Part shown: piece by piece, positions 13,201 to 22,400 of the stretch
How the letters are laid out: each line of letters starts with the position of its first letter
Numbering within the stretch: the stretch's first letter is position 1
Source of the DNA: Porites lobata
Lineage: Eukaryota > Cnidaria > Anthozoa > Scleractinia > Poritidae
Direction: 5' to 3'
DNA length: 64,000 bases
NCBI GenBank assembly: GCA_942486035.1
Contig: CALNXK010000132.1
Coordinates: forward strand, 757,001 to 821,000
Program-made: the position numbers and the translations under genes
The notes under the pieces: model-generated
Seen by the model: the letters and a program-made list of their open reading frames with translations, nothing else
Told to the model about the DNA's origin: nothing
Database searches by the model: none

Positions 13201-15263
13201 ATCTACTCATATGGCAATGTCCAATGATATTGAGGTCGCTCACACGACTGCCATTGTCAATTTCGTGTCAGAGATATATCCTTGCTGTGATATATTCACT
13301 GAGATCGATATCTTTAAAGCCTATGCGCTAGCCTTCACTGTATTCCGTTCTTTTCGTCTCTAACTCGAAGGTCATATTTGCAGTGTTCCGTTACTTGCCA
13401 AAGAGGAGTCAAACAGCGGGCCGTGCGATGTGTGGACATAAGTAACAGTCTCGTAAACGAAAGCTTCTGTAGTCACACCCAGAAGCCTTCAGCAGTGGTT
13501 TCCTGCTTTGCTGGCTCGTGCAAGATGGAATGGTTTGCAAGCAATAAATGGTCTCATGTAAGTGCAGTTCACTCCGGTGTCGGTATTGTTCCGTTTGAGA
13601 AGACTTTCAGACTGCTCTGATCTTTTACCCAAAACAAACCCAAACAAAACTTGCTAAAAGTACGAAAGGACCGCAAAAAAAAGATCCAGTCTAACTGCAT
13701 GACTTTTGAATTTCTTGAACATCATGTAAGATATGCTGCTCATTAAAAACTTCCGGTTTTCTCATATAGTGTTCAGTTCTCTGTGGCAAAGGAGAGCAAA
13801 GTCGCCCTGTGATGTGTGGAAGGAAAGGAGGAGACGCCATCTCATCAGATCACTGCTCACAGGAAAATAAACCAAGTACTACCCGACAATGTAATATTGG
13901 CAAGTGCCAGGCAATATGGGTGGCATCAGATTGGAGTACGGTAAAATATATTTAGCATGAGAGATAGACCTTGTTTGTTCACCTCACCACCCTAGTTAAA
14001 ATAACATTCTTTCTGTCGCAATATATAGTTTACCTATGTAACATAGAAAATCAACAGTTTGATAATGAGTTCCCCTAACTTTCACAAGCACTTCCTAAAA
14101 TTAGGAAGGCGTTGAAGGACTTCAAGTTTTACTAAAGTAAGCTAAAGTAGTACACTTGAGTTAAAGCCGTGCATGTCATCGGGTGTAAATTGGTCTGAAT
14201 GTAACAACGCACAAACTTTGTCCCTCTCTTTTGGGTCATCAAAGATAACGACATGCTAACAAAGCAAATTAATTCCATTTACCTGACAGTGTTCGGTAGA
14301 TTGTGGGAGAGGTACACAAGTCAGATCAGTGTTCTGTGCGGGTGTGGATAAGGGCAAGTACCAGGAATTTCCGGATGAGGCTTGTCCACGTAGTTCAAAA
14401 CCAGCAAGTGTTCAGCCATGTAGCAGCCGTATATCCTGCAAACCACAATGGTTCACGACAAAGTGGGGCAAGGTAAAATGAACTCATACTTTATCATTAA
14501 TTCTATTAAAACGAATGATAGTAATGACCGTGTTTGTTTGTATCAGTATGAATTTTAGAATCACGTCCCCCATGTAAGGGAAATTCAGGAATCCTGGGCG
14601 TTGGAATCCGGAATATAGTTCAAGGAATCCGGGATCCCACTAACGATTGAAGTCCAACATCAAATCAAAGTTCTGCCGACAGAGAATCCAGAATCGAGCA
14701 CCTGGAATCCGTAATCCATGGCTTGGAATCCAGAACCCAGACAGTATTAGTATTGGATTACTTAGTTTACATAGGACGAATCACGTTACCGCAAACGACT
14801 ATTTGTACCACGTGACTGTCTCAGTACCGTCGTAATTCTACAGTCTACACAAAAACTAGCAGATTCATGTCAGGTTCATCAATAAGATTGAACAGTTCTG
14901 ACTTCTCTTTCATCCATCGTGTTCTAGGAATGTTAAAATTGGTAAAACTACTAAGGGTCACTTCTTCTATCTGTTTATTCGCAGTGTTCTCGATCATGTG
15001 GTGGCGGAAGTCAGGTCAGAAAAGTAACGTGCCTGAATCATGAAGGAAAAGCTACCAGAGACTGCAGCTCAAGAAACAGACCGCTTCACTATCAACGCTG
15101 CAATAATACGCCTTGCCCAACATCATCTGAATATTTAGGACAAGTGAAAAACTGTCATGATATTTATACTCGTGGACTATGCTTTTATGTAATACAAGCG
15201 AACTTCTGTCAGTATTCACATTACCACAGGATGTGTTGCAATAGTTGCCAGAGAAGACATTGA
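1238..15263 (+). CDS. Secreted ADAMTS-like protein (TSR, Cys-rich, spacer, six TSRs, PLAC)
   Basis: Non-catalytic extracellular matrix glycoprotein of the ADAMTSL family, 762 residues. Coding exons: 1238-1306, 2842-2939, 3620-3713, 5350-5473, 5966-6108, 6988-7102, 7754-7834, 10956-11134, 11523-11748, 12196-12325, 12711-12933, 13384-13557, 13770-13940, 14290-14472, 14985-15263; all join in phase. The start is the ATG opening a hydrophobic signal peptide (MLKHIWWTALLGLL). TSR1 is at about residues 28-87 (WGPWGDWSPCTKTCGGG). The ADAMTS cysteine-rich region is at 88-176 (DECQLNCLAKG, DGTPC). The spacer is at about 216-340 (IPAGATNINV). Six TSRs follow from about 361 (WGKCSKTCGAG, CSRSCGGG and others), then a six-Cys PLAC domain ending in CCNSCQRRH. 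There is no metalloprotease domain. Domain count resembles ADAMTSL4/ADAMTSL6 rather than papilin. Odd points: the usual Cys-rich end with a CGVCGGD motif is missing, and the sixth exon uses a weak donor (GTATGC). Family is secure; exon 6 and its junctions less so. Confidence 0.87.
3967..4012. repeat. 46-bp near-perfect palindrome
   Basis: ATAAACCTCCTTCACTCG reads as its own reverse complement across a two-base centre, with one mismatch in about 22 bp per arm. It lies in an intron of the ADAMTS-like gene. It may be the collapsed remnant of a MITE or a cruciform-forming site. The loop is too short for a normal miRNA precursor. Confidence 0.75.
8009..8081 (-). tRNA. tRNA-Ala (AGC)
   Basis: A 73-nt cloverleaf on the minus strand. 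The acceptor stem is GGGGGAT/ATTCTCC with discriminator A. It has D-arm GCTC/GAGC, anticodon stem CCCGC/GCGGG with loop TTAGCAT (anticodon AGC), and T-arm CCGGG/CCCGG with an intact B-box (GGGATCGATGCCC). CCA is not encoded, as expected in eukaryotes. First member of the cluster inside the ADAMTS-like intron 7835-10955. Confidence 0.92.
8082..8423. repeat. Spacer of tRNA cluster, first copy of a local duplication
   Basis: This spacer is highly similar to 9142-9524, sharing for example TTGTAACTGAGGTAGAGTCT and the stretch around GCAGGAGGAA. The tRNA module was therefore duplicated as a block of about 1.06 kb. Confidence 0.8.
8424..8496 (+). tRNA. tRNA-Ala (TGC)
   Basis: A 73-nt cloverleaf with anticodon loop TTTGCAT (anticodon TGC) and the same arms as its neighbours. 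The D-loop has one base change (CAAAAGG for CAAATGG). A T-run about 5 bases downstream fits a Pol III terminator. Confidence 0.92.
8798..8870 (-). tRNA. tRNA-Ala (CGC)
   Basis: A 73-nt cloverleaf on the minus strand with anticodon loop TTCGCAT (anticodon CGC) and acceptor GGGGAAT/ATTCTCC. TTTT lies about 10 bases beyond the 3' end. It is convergent with the TGC gene at 8424-8496. Confidence 0.92.
9125..9141 (-). pseudogene. tRNA-Ala 5' fragment
   Basis: Seventeen bases equal the 5' end of the minus-strand tRNA-Ala (complement ATTTGAGCTAATTCCCC); the rest of the gene is gone. It sits where the duplicated block predicts an AGC gene, so it is a relic of the second module. Confidence 0.75.
9142..9524. 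repeat. Spacer of tRNA cluster, second copy of the local duplication
   Basis: Second copy of the 8082-8423 spacer, with small indels and substitutions. The copy leads into the TGC tRNA at 9525, as the first leads into 8424. Confidence 0.8.
9525..9597 (+). tRNA. tRNA-Ala (TGC)
   Basis: A 73-nt cloverleaf with loop TTTGCAT, anticodon TGC, intact A and B boxes, and a T-run beginning about 6 bases downstream. Confidence 0.93.
9715..9748 (+). pseudogene. tRNA-Ala 5'-half fragment
   Basis: The first half of a tRNA-Ala (GGGGGATTAGCTCAAATGG through the 5' anticodon stem CCCGC) breaks into T/C-rich sequence. There is no anticodon 3' stem or T-arm. The A-box is kept and the B-box lost. Confidence 0.85.
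9981..10053 (-). tRNA. tRNA-Ala (AGC), diverged copy
   Basis: A 73-nt tRNA-Ala-like gene on the minus strand with anticodon AGC. The 3' anticodon stem reads GCGCG instead of GCGGG, giving one C-C mismatch; loop position 38 is also changed (CAG for CAT), with one more change in the variable region. The acceptor, D and T arms are intact, so it may be weakly functional or an early pseudogene. Confidence 0.6.
10341..10413 (+). tRNA. tRNA-Ala (TGC)
   Basis: A 73-nt cloverleaf with anticodon TGC. One substitution (GGGAAGTACC for GGGAGGTACC) lies next to the variable loop. A long T-run follows 5 bases downstream. Confidence 0.92.
10626..10698 (-). tRNA. tRNA-Ala (CGC)
   Basis: A 73-nt cloverleaf on the minus strand with loop TTCGCAT, anticodon CGC, and a T-run about 10 bases beyond the 3' end. 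It is convergent with the TGC gene at 10341. Confidence 0.92.
11250..11322 (-). tRNA. tRNA-Ala (AGC)
   Basis: A 73-nt cloverleaf on the minus strand with loop TTAGCAT, anticodon AGC, and a T-run just past the 3' end. It lies in the next intron (11135-11522) of the ADAMTS-like gene, so a coding exon (10956-11134) separates it from the rest of the cluster. Confidence 0.93.
11805..12077. mobile_element. MITE with 24-bp terminal inverted repeats
   Basis: The ends AGAGTGGTTTTCATTTGAGT and, reversed, AGAGCGGTTTTCATTTGAGT form the inverted repeats. The flanks share AAT as a likely 3-bp target duplication. No coding capacity. It lies in the ADAMTS-like intron 11749-12195. Confidence 0.8.
14567..14745. 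repeat. GGAATCC-rich interspersed repeat
   Basis: Multiple GGAATCCGGAAT-type words and a CCCCATGTAAGGGAA end mark this repeat. It is the same family as 57147-57356. It sits in the last intron of the ADAMTS-like gene. Confidence 0.65.
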
Positions 15264-16542
15264 AACTGGGCCCTATGAAGAATCAGAACGCTTTCCCTCC
15301 GCGAAGTCTACACCTCAGTAGGACACATTGTTGCAGATTGAAAAGAAATGTTGGATGTTTAAAGAGAGACGATCACGATCAAAAAAGGGGGTCATAAGAA
15401 GCTGCTTTTTCAAGCCTGTGCCAGTCTCTCCCCCGATCAGATAGTCGGGATCGACGTTGAGAAAAAATTAATAAAACAAGCCAAGCGAAAATAAGACGCT
15501 GCTTTATGCGACCAGGCAAAAAGGAAATGAGCAAGAAATATATCGATATACTTATCTCAAGTATATAAATTAATATAAACTTCTTTTATGATTCAGTATT
15601 TTTAGAACCGTAGGCTATGTTCACGCGTATACGTTTATCGGCTTTTCACACGAAACGTCTTTTATCCAGTGGTCGTTTAATATATTACGTGTGCACGGAG
15701 GCTGTATGGACAAAACTTTTAGCCAATTTCAAGAACATTATCTTTCGAAAACTTTAAAATTGCATTGGAACTCACGACAGGGAAAGCAAAAAAAAAACTT
15801 TAGAAGTTCGTTCGGAAGCTCTGGTTTATTCTTAAGAATAACGAGGCACAAAGTAACGTGTATTAAAGGACAAAGAAATTACAGAGGGTTAAAAGCTTTT
15901 CTTGCGTGCCTTACTGTTAAGCTAACCAGCTATCCGCAACTGGTGTGAAATAATCATGCGGCTTAATAATTAAGAAAAAAAAAACAATATATTTCCCTTG
16001 TCTTTCAAAAAATAGCATCAGCGAGCTTCGGAATATCACACAAGAAAAAGGTTTAACCAAAAGGACCTACAAATACAGACAGAGATATTACATAGGAATA
16101 CACTGAGCTCAAATAAAATGTATTTATGCTTGTCCTTTACAAGCAGACTTAGTCTAATGTTATTATATTAGGTTTATTTTATAAAAGAATTTCGTAGTAA
16201 CCGTGTACGCAAAAATAACAAAAGACGTAAACATAATTATTATTATCCTTCTCATAAAATGAAACAGAATGATGATTTCTCCTTGTGATAAATATACAGT
16301 GTACATGTAATAAAACAAGAATAAAACATTTGTAAGTTATTTAATTGCAGTAGTAAATGACCAGCTTTGTGCAAAATTGATTGTTCTGAGTTACACTGTG
16401 TATGCCATTATTCTCTGAAAATCAAGTTAAGTATTCTTCATCCAACTCCTGACTGCCCAGAAATAGGGTTTCACCAAAAGTCTTCATAATCCTTGATTCA
16501 CAGAGATTCCCCAGAAGGAGTTGGCAGTTTGGCAGTTGGGTG
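15264..16542. other. 3' UTR and intergenic stretch
   Basis: Downstream of the ADAMTS-like stop codon. It contains a candidate poly(A) signal and AT-rich sequence. A short open frame near 15691-15948 has no recognisable domain. The segment around 15403-15500 (CCTGTGCCAG ... AAAATAAGACGC) resembles sequence near 59310-59370, so a dispersed repeat is likely. Confidence 0.4.
15470..15475 (+). terminator. Candidate poly(A) signal of the ADAMTS-like gene
   Basis: AATAAA lies 207 bases after the stop codon. It is a plausible signal, but no transcript evidence is available. Confidence 0.4.
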
Positions 16543-16626
16543 CTATTCAGACTTCGTATGTCCATCCACTGCAACTTCTTTAGCAGGTGACACTTCTGTT
16601 TTGACTTCGCCATTGGCTAATGTGCC
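16543..16626 (-). CDS. Probable last coding exon of an unidentified small protein
   Basis: On the minus strand an excellent acceptor (a long pyrimidine tract, then TTCATCAG, at 16627 onward) opens a 27-codon frame ending in TAG. It encodes a lysine/glutamate-rich tail with ANGEVKTEVSPAKE and ending HTKSE. The composition looks like a genuine hydrophilic C-terminus. The gene would converge on the ADAMTS-like gene. I could not identify the family or any middle exon. The candidate first exon at 19153-19211 ends in a phase that does not fit directly, so at least one intervening exon would be required. Confidence 0.35.
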   Translation of the reverse strand, partial: GTLANGEVKTEVSPAKEVAVDGHTKSE

Positions 16627-16834
16627 CTGATGAAAAAGAAGAAGGATGAGCGAAAACGTGAAGTATTCCTAAAAGTACAGTTGAACCTCTAGTCAGTGGC
16701 TTCCCATGGGGGTGGGTCTATACCCCCTTTTGACAACAATTTTCAATGACTTTTAGAGTTTTTTTCAGGACTTCAAATTCAGACACATGTGCTCTTTGCA
16801 TGTTTGTCATGCCTTATTGGTGAAGCTGAATGTA

Positions 16835-17425
16835 CAGTCGACTCCCGATAACTCGAACCCTCGCTAACTCGAACCAAAATCTATTTCCCCTGGATTTCCG
16901 TCATACATTCACTGTAATTTTACCCTCGGTAACTCGAACCCTCGATAACTCGAACTCCCGCTAACTCGAACCAATTTTCGTTTCCCCTCAGGTCATTTTC
17001 TATATAATTTTACCCTCGATAACTCGAACCATGTTTTGAGCCCTTAAAAATCGGGAAAAAAGCCGTCTACGGGCGTCCGAAACATTGAATTTTGGATTTC
17101 CTATTGACGTGTTGTAGGAGTATAGTTTACTAGTGGAGGCTGATGTTGATTGTCACAGGCTAACGTGAAGCAGCTTTTCTCCTCAAAACAGTAAAACGCA
17201 TGCTCTATTTAAGCTATGTTTTGTTACGTTACGTTACGTTCTGATTTATAATCTAGAAGTATCTTTTAATTTTCACTTAACATTTCTACAATTAAATGTG
17301 ATTAAAATGTCCACTGTGCGGTAAAAACTGTCTTTTACCTTACTCTCGTCTATTTTCTTCGAACTCCCGATAACTCGAACCTTTTTTGATTTCCCTTGAA
17401 GGTTCGAGTTATCGGGAGTCGACTG
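16835..17425. mobile_element. Tc1/mariner-pogo type MITE
   Basis: Terminal inverted repeats of about 26 bp begin CAGTCGACTCCCGATAACTC at both ends, flanked by TA on each side as the target duplication. The word TAACTCGAACC recurs internally many times. No transposase is encoded. Confidence 0.9.
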
Positions 17426-18100
17426 TAGTTAATTATATATTTCAGTTAATTTCTGTTTTTCCTTTGTTTCAAATTCATTAGCACACATCACCATATCCAG
17501 AAACAACGGAAAAACAAAACAATTACCTAAAATAAAAAAAATTAACTACAACATAGCTGTACTCTGGCTGGATGGGCGTATTCAAAAAATGAGATTAATG
17601 AGACCGTTTACAACAGATTACTTTTTTATGACTGCAACAAGTTAAACAAGTTATTTCACAAGCCAACTGCTACACTACCCAAGGTTCATTCACGTCCATG
17701 TTTGGAGCAGATTAAGGGCAAGTTGGTTCAATGCATTCTGCACAGTATTCAGACCAAGAAAACACCGTTTATTGTCATTGATAAAGCCTCTGTTACTGTA
17801 ATTTAAGCATTTTGACTGATTGGATAAAAAGGCTAATCAAAACTATAAAACAATTCTCAAATCTGATTGGCTATAAACAGTCCTGATTTCAGCTCTAATA
17901 GGACAGTGTAATACGACAGTAAATGTCATATTTGTCTACGTACAGTAATTGGACAGTAATAGCCATCGCACATGCACTTTCAGATGAGTTTTCCTTTTTA
18001 CTTAAAAAAACTGTTGGAATATCCTGTGTTTTAATTATAGAAAAGCTTAAGATATCAAAAATTTTGTTATAGTTATGATTCTAACAATAACATGAAGATA

Positions 18101-18268
18101 AAAAAAACACAAAGTCAAAGGGCTTGAATAAGCTAAGGGTATAGAGGTCCCAATCACTGTATTAATCTTGCTATAAAAGGTGTGTGGTCGCCGACTAAGA
18201 CTTTTAAGCCACTAAATAATATAGTAGTATAATATGGTAGAGCTAATTACAGCTGTAATGTATAACAA
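18101..18268. repeat. Direct duplication, copy 1
   Basis: Diverged direct repeat of 18302-18455, sharing AAAAACACAAA, GGCTTGAA, GTATTA.TCTTGCT and GCTAATTACAGCT in the same order. Non-coding. Confidence 0.7.
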
Positions 18269-18301
18269 TAAGATAACATAATGTAGGACAATACCATTAA
18301 A

Positions 18302-18455
18302 TAAAAAAACACAAAATCAAACGGCTTGAAAAAACTAAGAGCAGGTGCCAATCATTGTATTAGTCTTGCTCTGAAAGGTATGGGGTCGCTGATTAAGACT
18401 TAACAGCCTCTGAATAATAGTACAATACAGAGGTGCTAATTACAGCTATAATGTA
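18302..18455. repeat. Direct duplication, copy 2
   Basis: Second copy of the 18101-18268 unit, offset by about 200 bp, with substitutions and small gaps. Confidence 0.7.
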
Positions 18456-19152
18456 AATCACACATAAAGAACTGGATGTCATCGTAATAATTTTATGCAT
18501 TAAAATTACACAGGTAAGTTGCTATTCTACAGTTTCAGCCGATAATTTGGGTCGACATGACCTTCAGGCAATTTGATAAGTTACAGTACAACATACATGT
18601 ACAACTGAATACATGTAGAAGTATTTTATAATTTGCAGACAAAAATAAATGTTTTTAAAAAACTGTCTTAGCTTAGATAATAGAACTGAAATTATGAAGA
18701 TAAAACGTTCTTAAACAGAACGCAAGCCAATATACATAATATCCACCCATCATAAAAATGATAAATTAAATATTCAGCAAATTAAAGTGATATTGTCGTG
18801 TATTGTCTTTGGATTTTATTCATTCCGTAGAATCATTTCTGTTGCTTGGATTAAAACTAGAAGAGGTTGCATAAGTTACAAGAAATCATGAAGAAAGTCT
18901 CTAACGCACCAAAGTGTTACCCTTTTGGCAAACATGTAACAGTAAAGATAAAAAATTAAGCCGTTGCCATAATGTGGCAATCCAAGTACGTGTAAGCTTA
19001 AGCTAACTCAAACGTGGTGACATGATGAATCGAAGCGTTTTGGGAGGTCAGGTTTATCCGTACAAGAACAGCCGAATCAGACCAATTTAAAATACTAGAT
19101 TCTGGAATTGCGTTCACTTTATGCTCTTATATGTGCTTATAAGCTCACTCAC

Positions 19153-19211
19153 CTTTTCATTAGATTTTTGTAAACCATCTTGTTTCCCACTTTCGAGTTT
19201 AGGTTTTCCAT
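19153..19211 (-). CDS. Probable first coding exon of a small minus-strand gene
   Basis: On the minus strand, ATG at 19211 opens MENLNSKVGNKMVYKNLMK and runs into a strong donor (AAAAG, then GTGAGT) at 19152, ending in phase 2. It would be transcribed divergently from the UBX-thioredoxin gene 235 bp away, suggesting a shared bidirectional promoter. It may belong with the exon at 16543-16626, but the phases need another exon. Function unknown. Confidence 0.33.
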
Positions 19212-19445
19212 ACCATCTATCAACAAGCGGCTGAATGAACTTGTGCCAGATAAACAACACTACTGGCACAAGTATACACGATATTCATACCATTTTGAAG
19301 AGACAAACCCTAACTTTTTCCTCACTAACAATATTCAACACCTAGTTCCTTCTTCAAGACTTTTCTCTCTTCTGTTTTACTTCGCTTAGAGCGCATGCTT
19401 TAACTATGTTAGACTGCCGCTGATCAAGTCAACACAGGCTCAGTA
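19212..19445. promoter_or_regulatory. Candidate bidirectional promoter
   Basis: A 234-bp gap between the ATG of the putative minus-strand gene and the ATG of the UBX-thioredoxin gene. Divergent spacing is the only evidence. No core element stands out. Confidence 0.3.
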
Positions 19446-22400
19446 ATGGAGTCTGCTTTGGTAAGTTTTTGTATTTTTTGTCTGCACGGTTTCAGCGTTT
19501 ATTTCTTGTTATAAATCGCTACTGCCCATTTTCTTTGCTTCTGTTAATGTTATAGGAAGCTTTAAGATCAGTTCCGGACCCAGATCAGGTTAAAAATGCG
19601 CTGTCTTTGATGCAAGTGTATGTCAACAACATAGTGAAAGATCCAGACAGTCAAAAATACAGGAAAATTAGAATAAGTAAGTAAACCAAGTATAAACTAG
19701 CTTTTAAAATGTCACCTATAGAATCAGCTAAGTGATAGCCTTTTTATAGACCTAAACATGGGCCAAACAGTCAGACAGGTAATGTACTTGAATCAGCTTG
19801 AATGTAGCCACGAACAATAGGCTTCTTTCACGATGACAGCATTTGACTACAACTACCAGAATTCATTTCGTTTTTGCTTTCTTATTTAAATTTGCCCAAT
19901 CCCGCTGAGATTTAAAAGACAATAGCCCTATTAAATGAGCACAAGAAAAAGACGTACTGAAGGATTCTGGAAGTTGTAGTAAAATAACCTCATCATGCAA
20001 TTGTCTTCTCGCCACTTGCTTTGAATATGTTATAATTTGTCATGATACAAATGACATTTGATGATAGTTTTCCTGTTTGCTGCATTTTAGCTGTTTAACT
20101 GATTCTACCCTGAGACAACAGCTCAACTTCACTAACATTTACATTGATTGCTACCTTCTCCATACCCAAGGCAAAAACAAGAATTTTTAAAAACAAATAG
20201 GTCTTTTGCATTAGTTGATCAGGTGATCAACTTTCTGTGAACACGAAAACAGTTTGTTTTTGTTAGCACAAGCTGAAACAGCATAACACAATTTGAGCCA
20301 AGTAATGCTCAAGGAAATATTTCATGACAGTTTGAAAATTTTGAAATTTACATGGATTTGTATGGAAAGCCACTCAAGTGTGACTGGGTAGCACGAGTTC
20401 TTGAAAGAATTACCTGGGATGCTGATAACCTTGTGGCACAGACTTAAGACGTTTTCTGACTATCACCTACTCCCTATCCCCTCCTAGCAACAAAATTGCC
20501 CCCTTCCTCAGCGTGCAAAGAAGTAGTGTCCAATAGCTCGTGGCAAGTGGATTTTTCTATTGGGCTAGTTAGTTTTGTTCTTAACTTGCCCGACGGGCAA
20601 GTGAAGTTTTTTGAGGAATTCAAATTACAGAAGAACTGTGAATCAATTCTGCTCATCAAAATGTTTTTGGGGCTTGTTGAAATGATGTTTGGGCTAGTAT
20701 ATGCTAGCTTCAGCTTGCCTGAACGGCAAGCTTTAAAAATGACTTTCTTTGCACCATGCTTACTAAATTTTATTCCCTTCTTGCACTATTTAAGGGAGGA
20801 ATGGTGAAACCAGTTTGCAAGAAAGTGCAGGAAGTTGAATTTTTTTTATGTATAGTTTTTTTTGTATATTTTATTCTTTTTATTGATTCTTTTAATGACA
20901 TACAAAGTTGACCATGCCAAGGTACATGTAAAGTCATAACAGTTTTTTCCACACTTTTAGCCAACCCAAAGTTTAACTCAGCCATCTGGCAATTGGAGCA
21001 GGCAAGAACATTTCTGCTGTTGTCTGGATTTGAGCAGGTACTTTTGCAGTATACCTATTGATATGAGAGTGATTGGGGAGCAACTTGGGGTGGTTTAAAG
21101 TGGCTTAGTTAAAGTACTTAAGCTGAAACTGCTAATGTCTAAAACCTGCTATTGCAACAAAATCCCCTTGACTCTCCACAATAAAAACAATTTGTTTTGC
21201 CCCTCTGAATGCTGGAAACAACATTTCCTAGGACTAAAATTTTGAAATTTTTCTTAGGAAGCAATAATAATTAATTTCCACAGATCCTTGTAGATTATAT
21301 TCCTTTGTGGACTCATTTATTCTTACCCCTATGACATGAATCCTAGACCCGCTCTAGCATATGGCAAAAAAAATTGTCAGTTTGAGCATATTTATCTCTG
21401 ATGCAAGAATAAACCTTTGCACTCTATTGAATTCTATCTTATCCATTTCCCTTGCACTCAAATGCTGACCCTCTGCATTCTAAAAACTTTGATTGGTTAA
21501 TTTGATGAGGTAAATTAAAAGCATTAAAGAAAACACCTTAACATGCAGAAACTAATATTTTAGTTGTTTGAATGTTCATTCCAGGACGGGGAATTTCTGG
21601 TTCTTCCATTTTCTGTAAACATTGATGGAGTTAAAGTCTTGATTGATGGGGCTCTTGGAATTTCACAGTCAAATAAATCAAACAATGCAATAAGAAGTAA
21701 CCCCTCACAAGGCTCAAGTGAATCTGGCAGTACAGTGCTCAAACTGAGCTCACAAAAAGGTAAACCTTACATCTGCACAAAAGCATGAAAAATAGTTTGC
21801 ACATTTTCAGGTTGTGTAGGCATCATAATGAATTTGGACAATGTGTTCGGTACTGTGAACAGGTATTTTTTTCCTTGTGATTATCCAGTTGATGGTTTTA
21901 GTGAGGAAATATGAATCTAGATCTCTATTACTGTTTTGAATCTTGAACACCTTTTTAGGGAGGTGAATAGTATTTCTTATGTCTCCTTGACATAATCAGC
22001 AGCTGTTTACTGGGATATTTAACATTTTGGGTTGCTTTTTCGTAGTAATAATATTATTCATTATATTGCTTGAAAAATACTTCTCTTATTTCAAGGAGAT
22101 GTATGCCATTGTTTTGACAGTTACAAAGAGTAATTTTAGAATGCAGTGACGCAACCATTCTGTTTACAAATTTTATCTTGGCCATTTTATTGCCATTCTA
22201 TTTTATAGGCGAGAGCTTGTTCGACCAAGACACAAAAGCAGATCTAACCTTGCTCTCTTACATGAAGGAACTGGGTATGTTAACTCATTACAAAACATGA
22301 TAATGATTTCAATGCTGCAAGTTCTTTCATTACGACTATTTTTTGTGGTACCCTTACAAGGTTATGACATTGCTGTGGCTGAGCGAGCTTTAATCTGTAC

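Larger units (their letters stand above)
16627..19152. other. Intronic/intergenic stretch with repeats
   Basis: Probably an intron of the minus-strand small gene, or plain intergenic DNA. It holds a 591-bp MITE (16835-17425), a diverged direct duplication (18101-18268 and 18302-18455) and an 86-codon open frame without an ATG (17546-17806, +). Nothing else is recognised. Confidence 0.45.

Noticed and set aside
15691..15948. 85-codon frame MHGGCMDKTFSQF
   Set aside because: No domain and AT-rich; lies in the 3' flank of the ADAMTS-like gene and starts at GTG.
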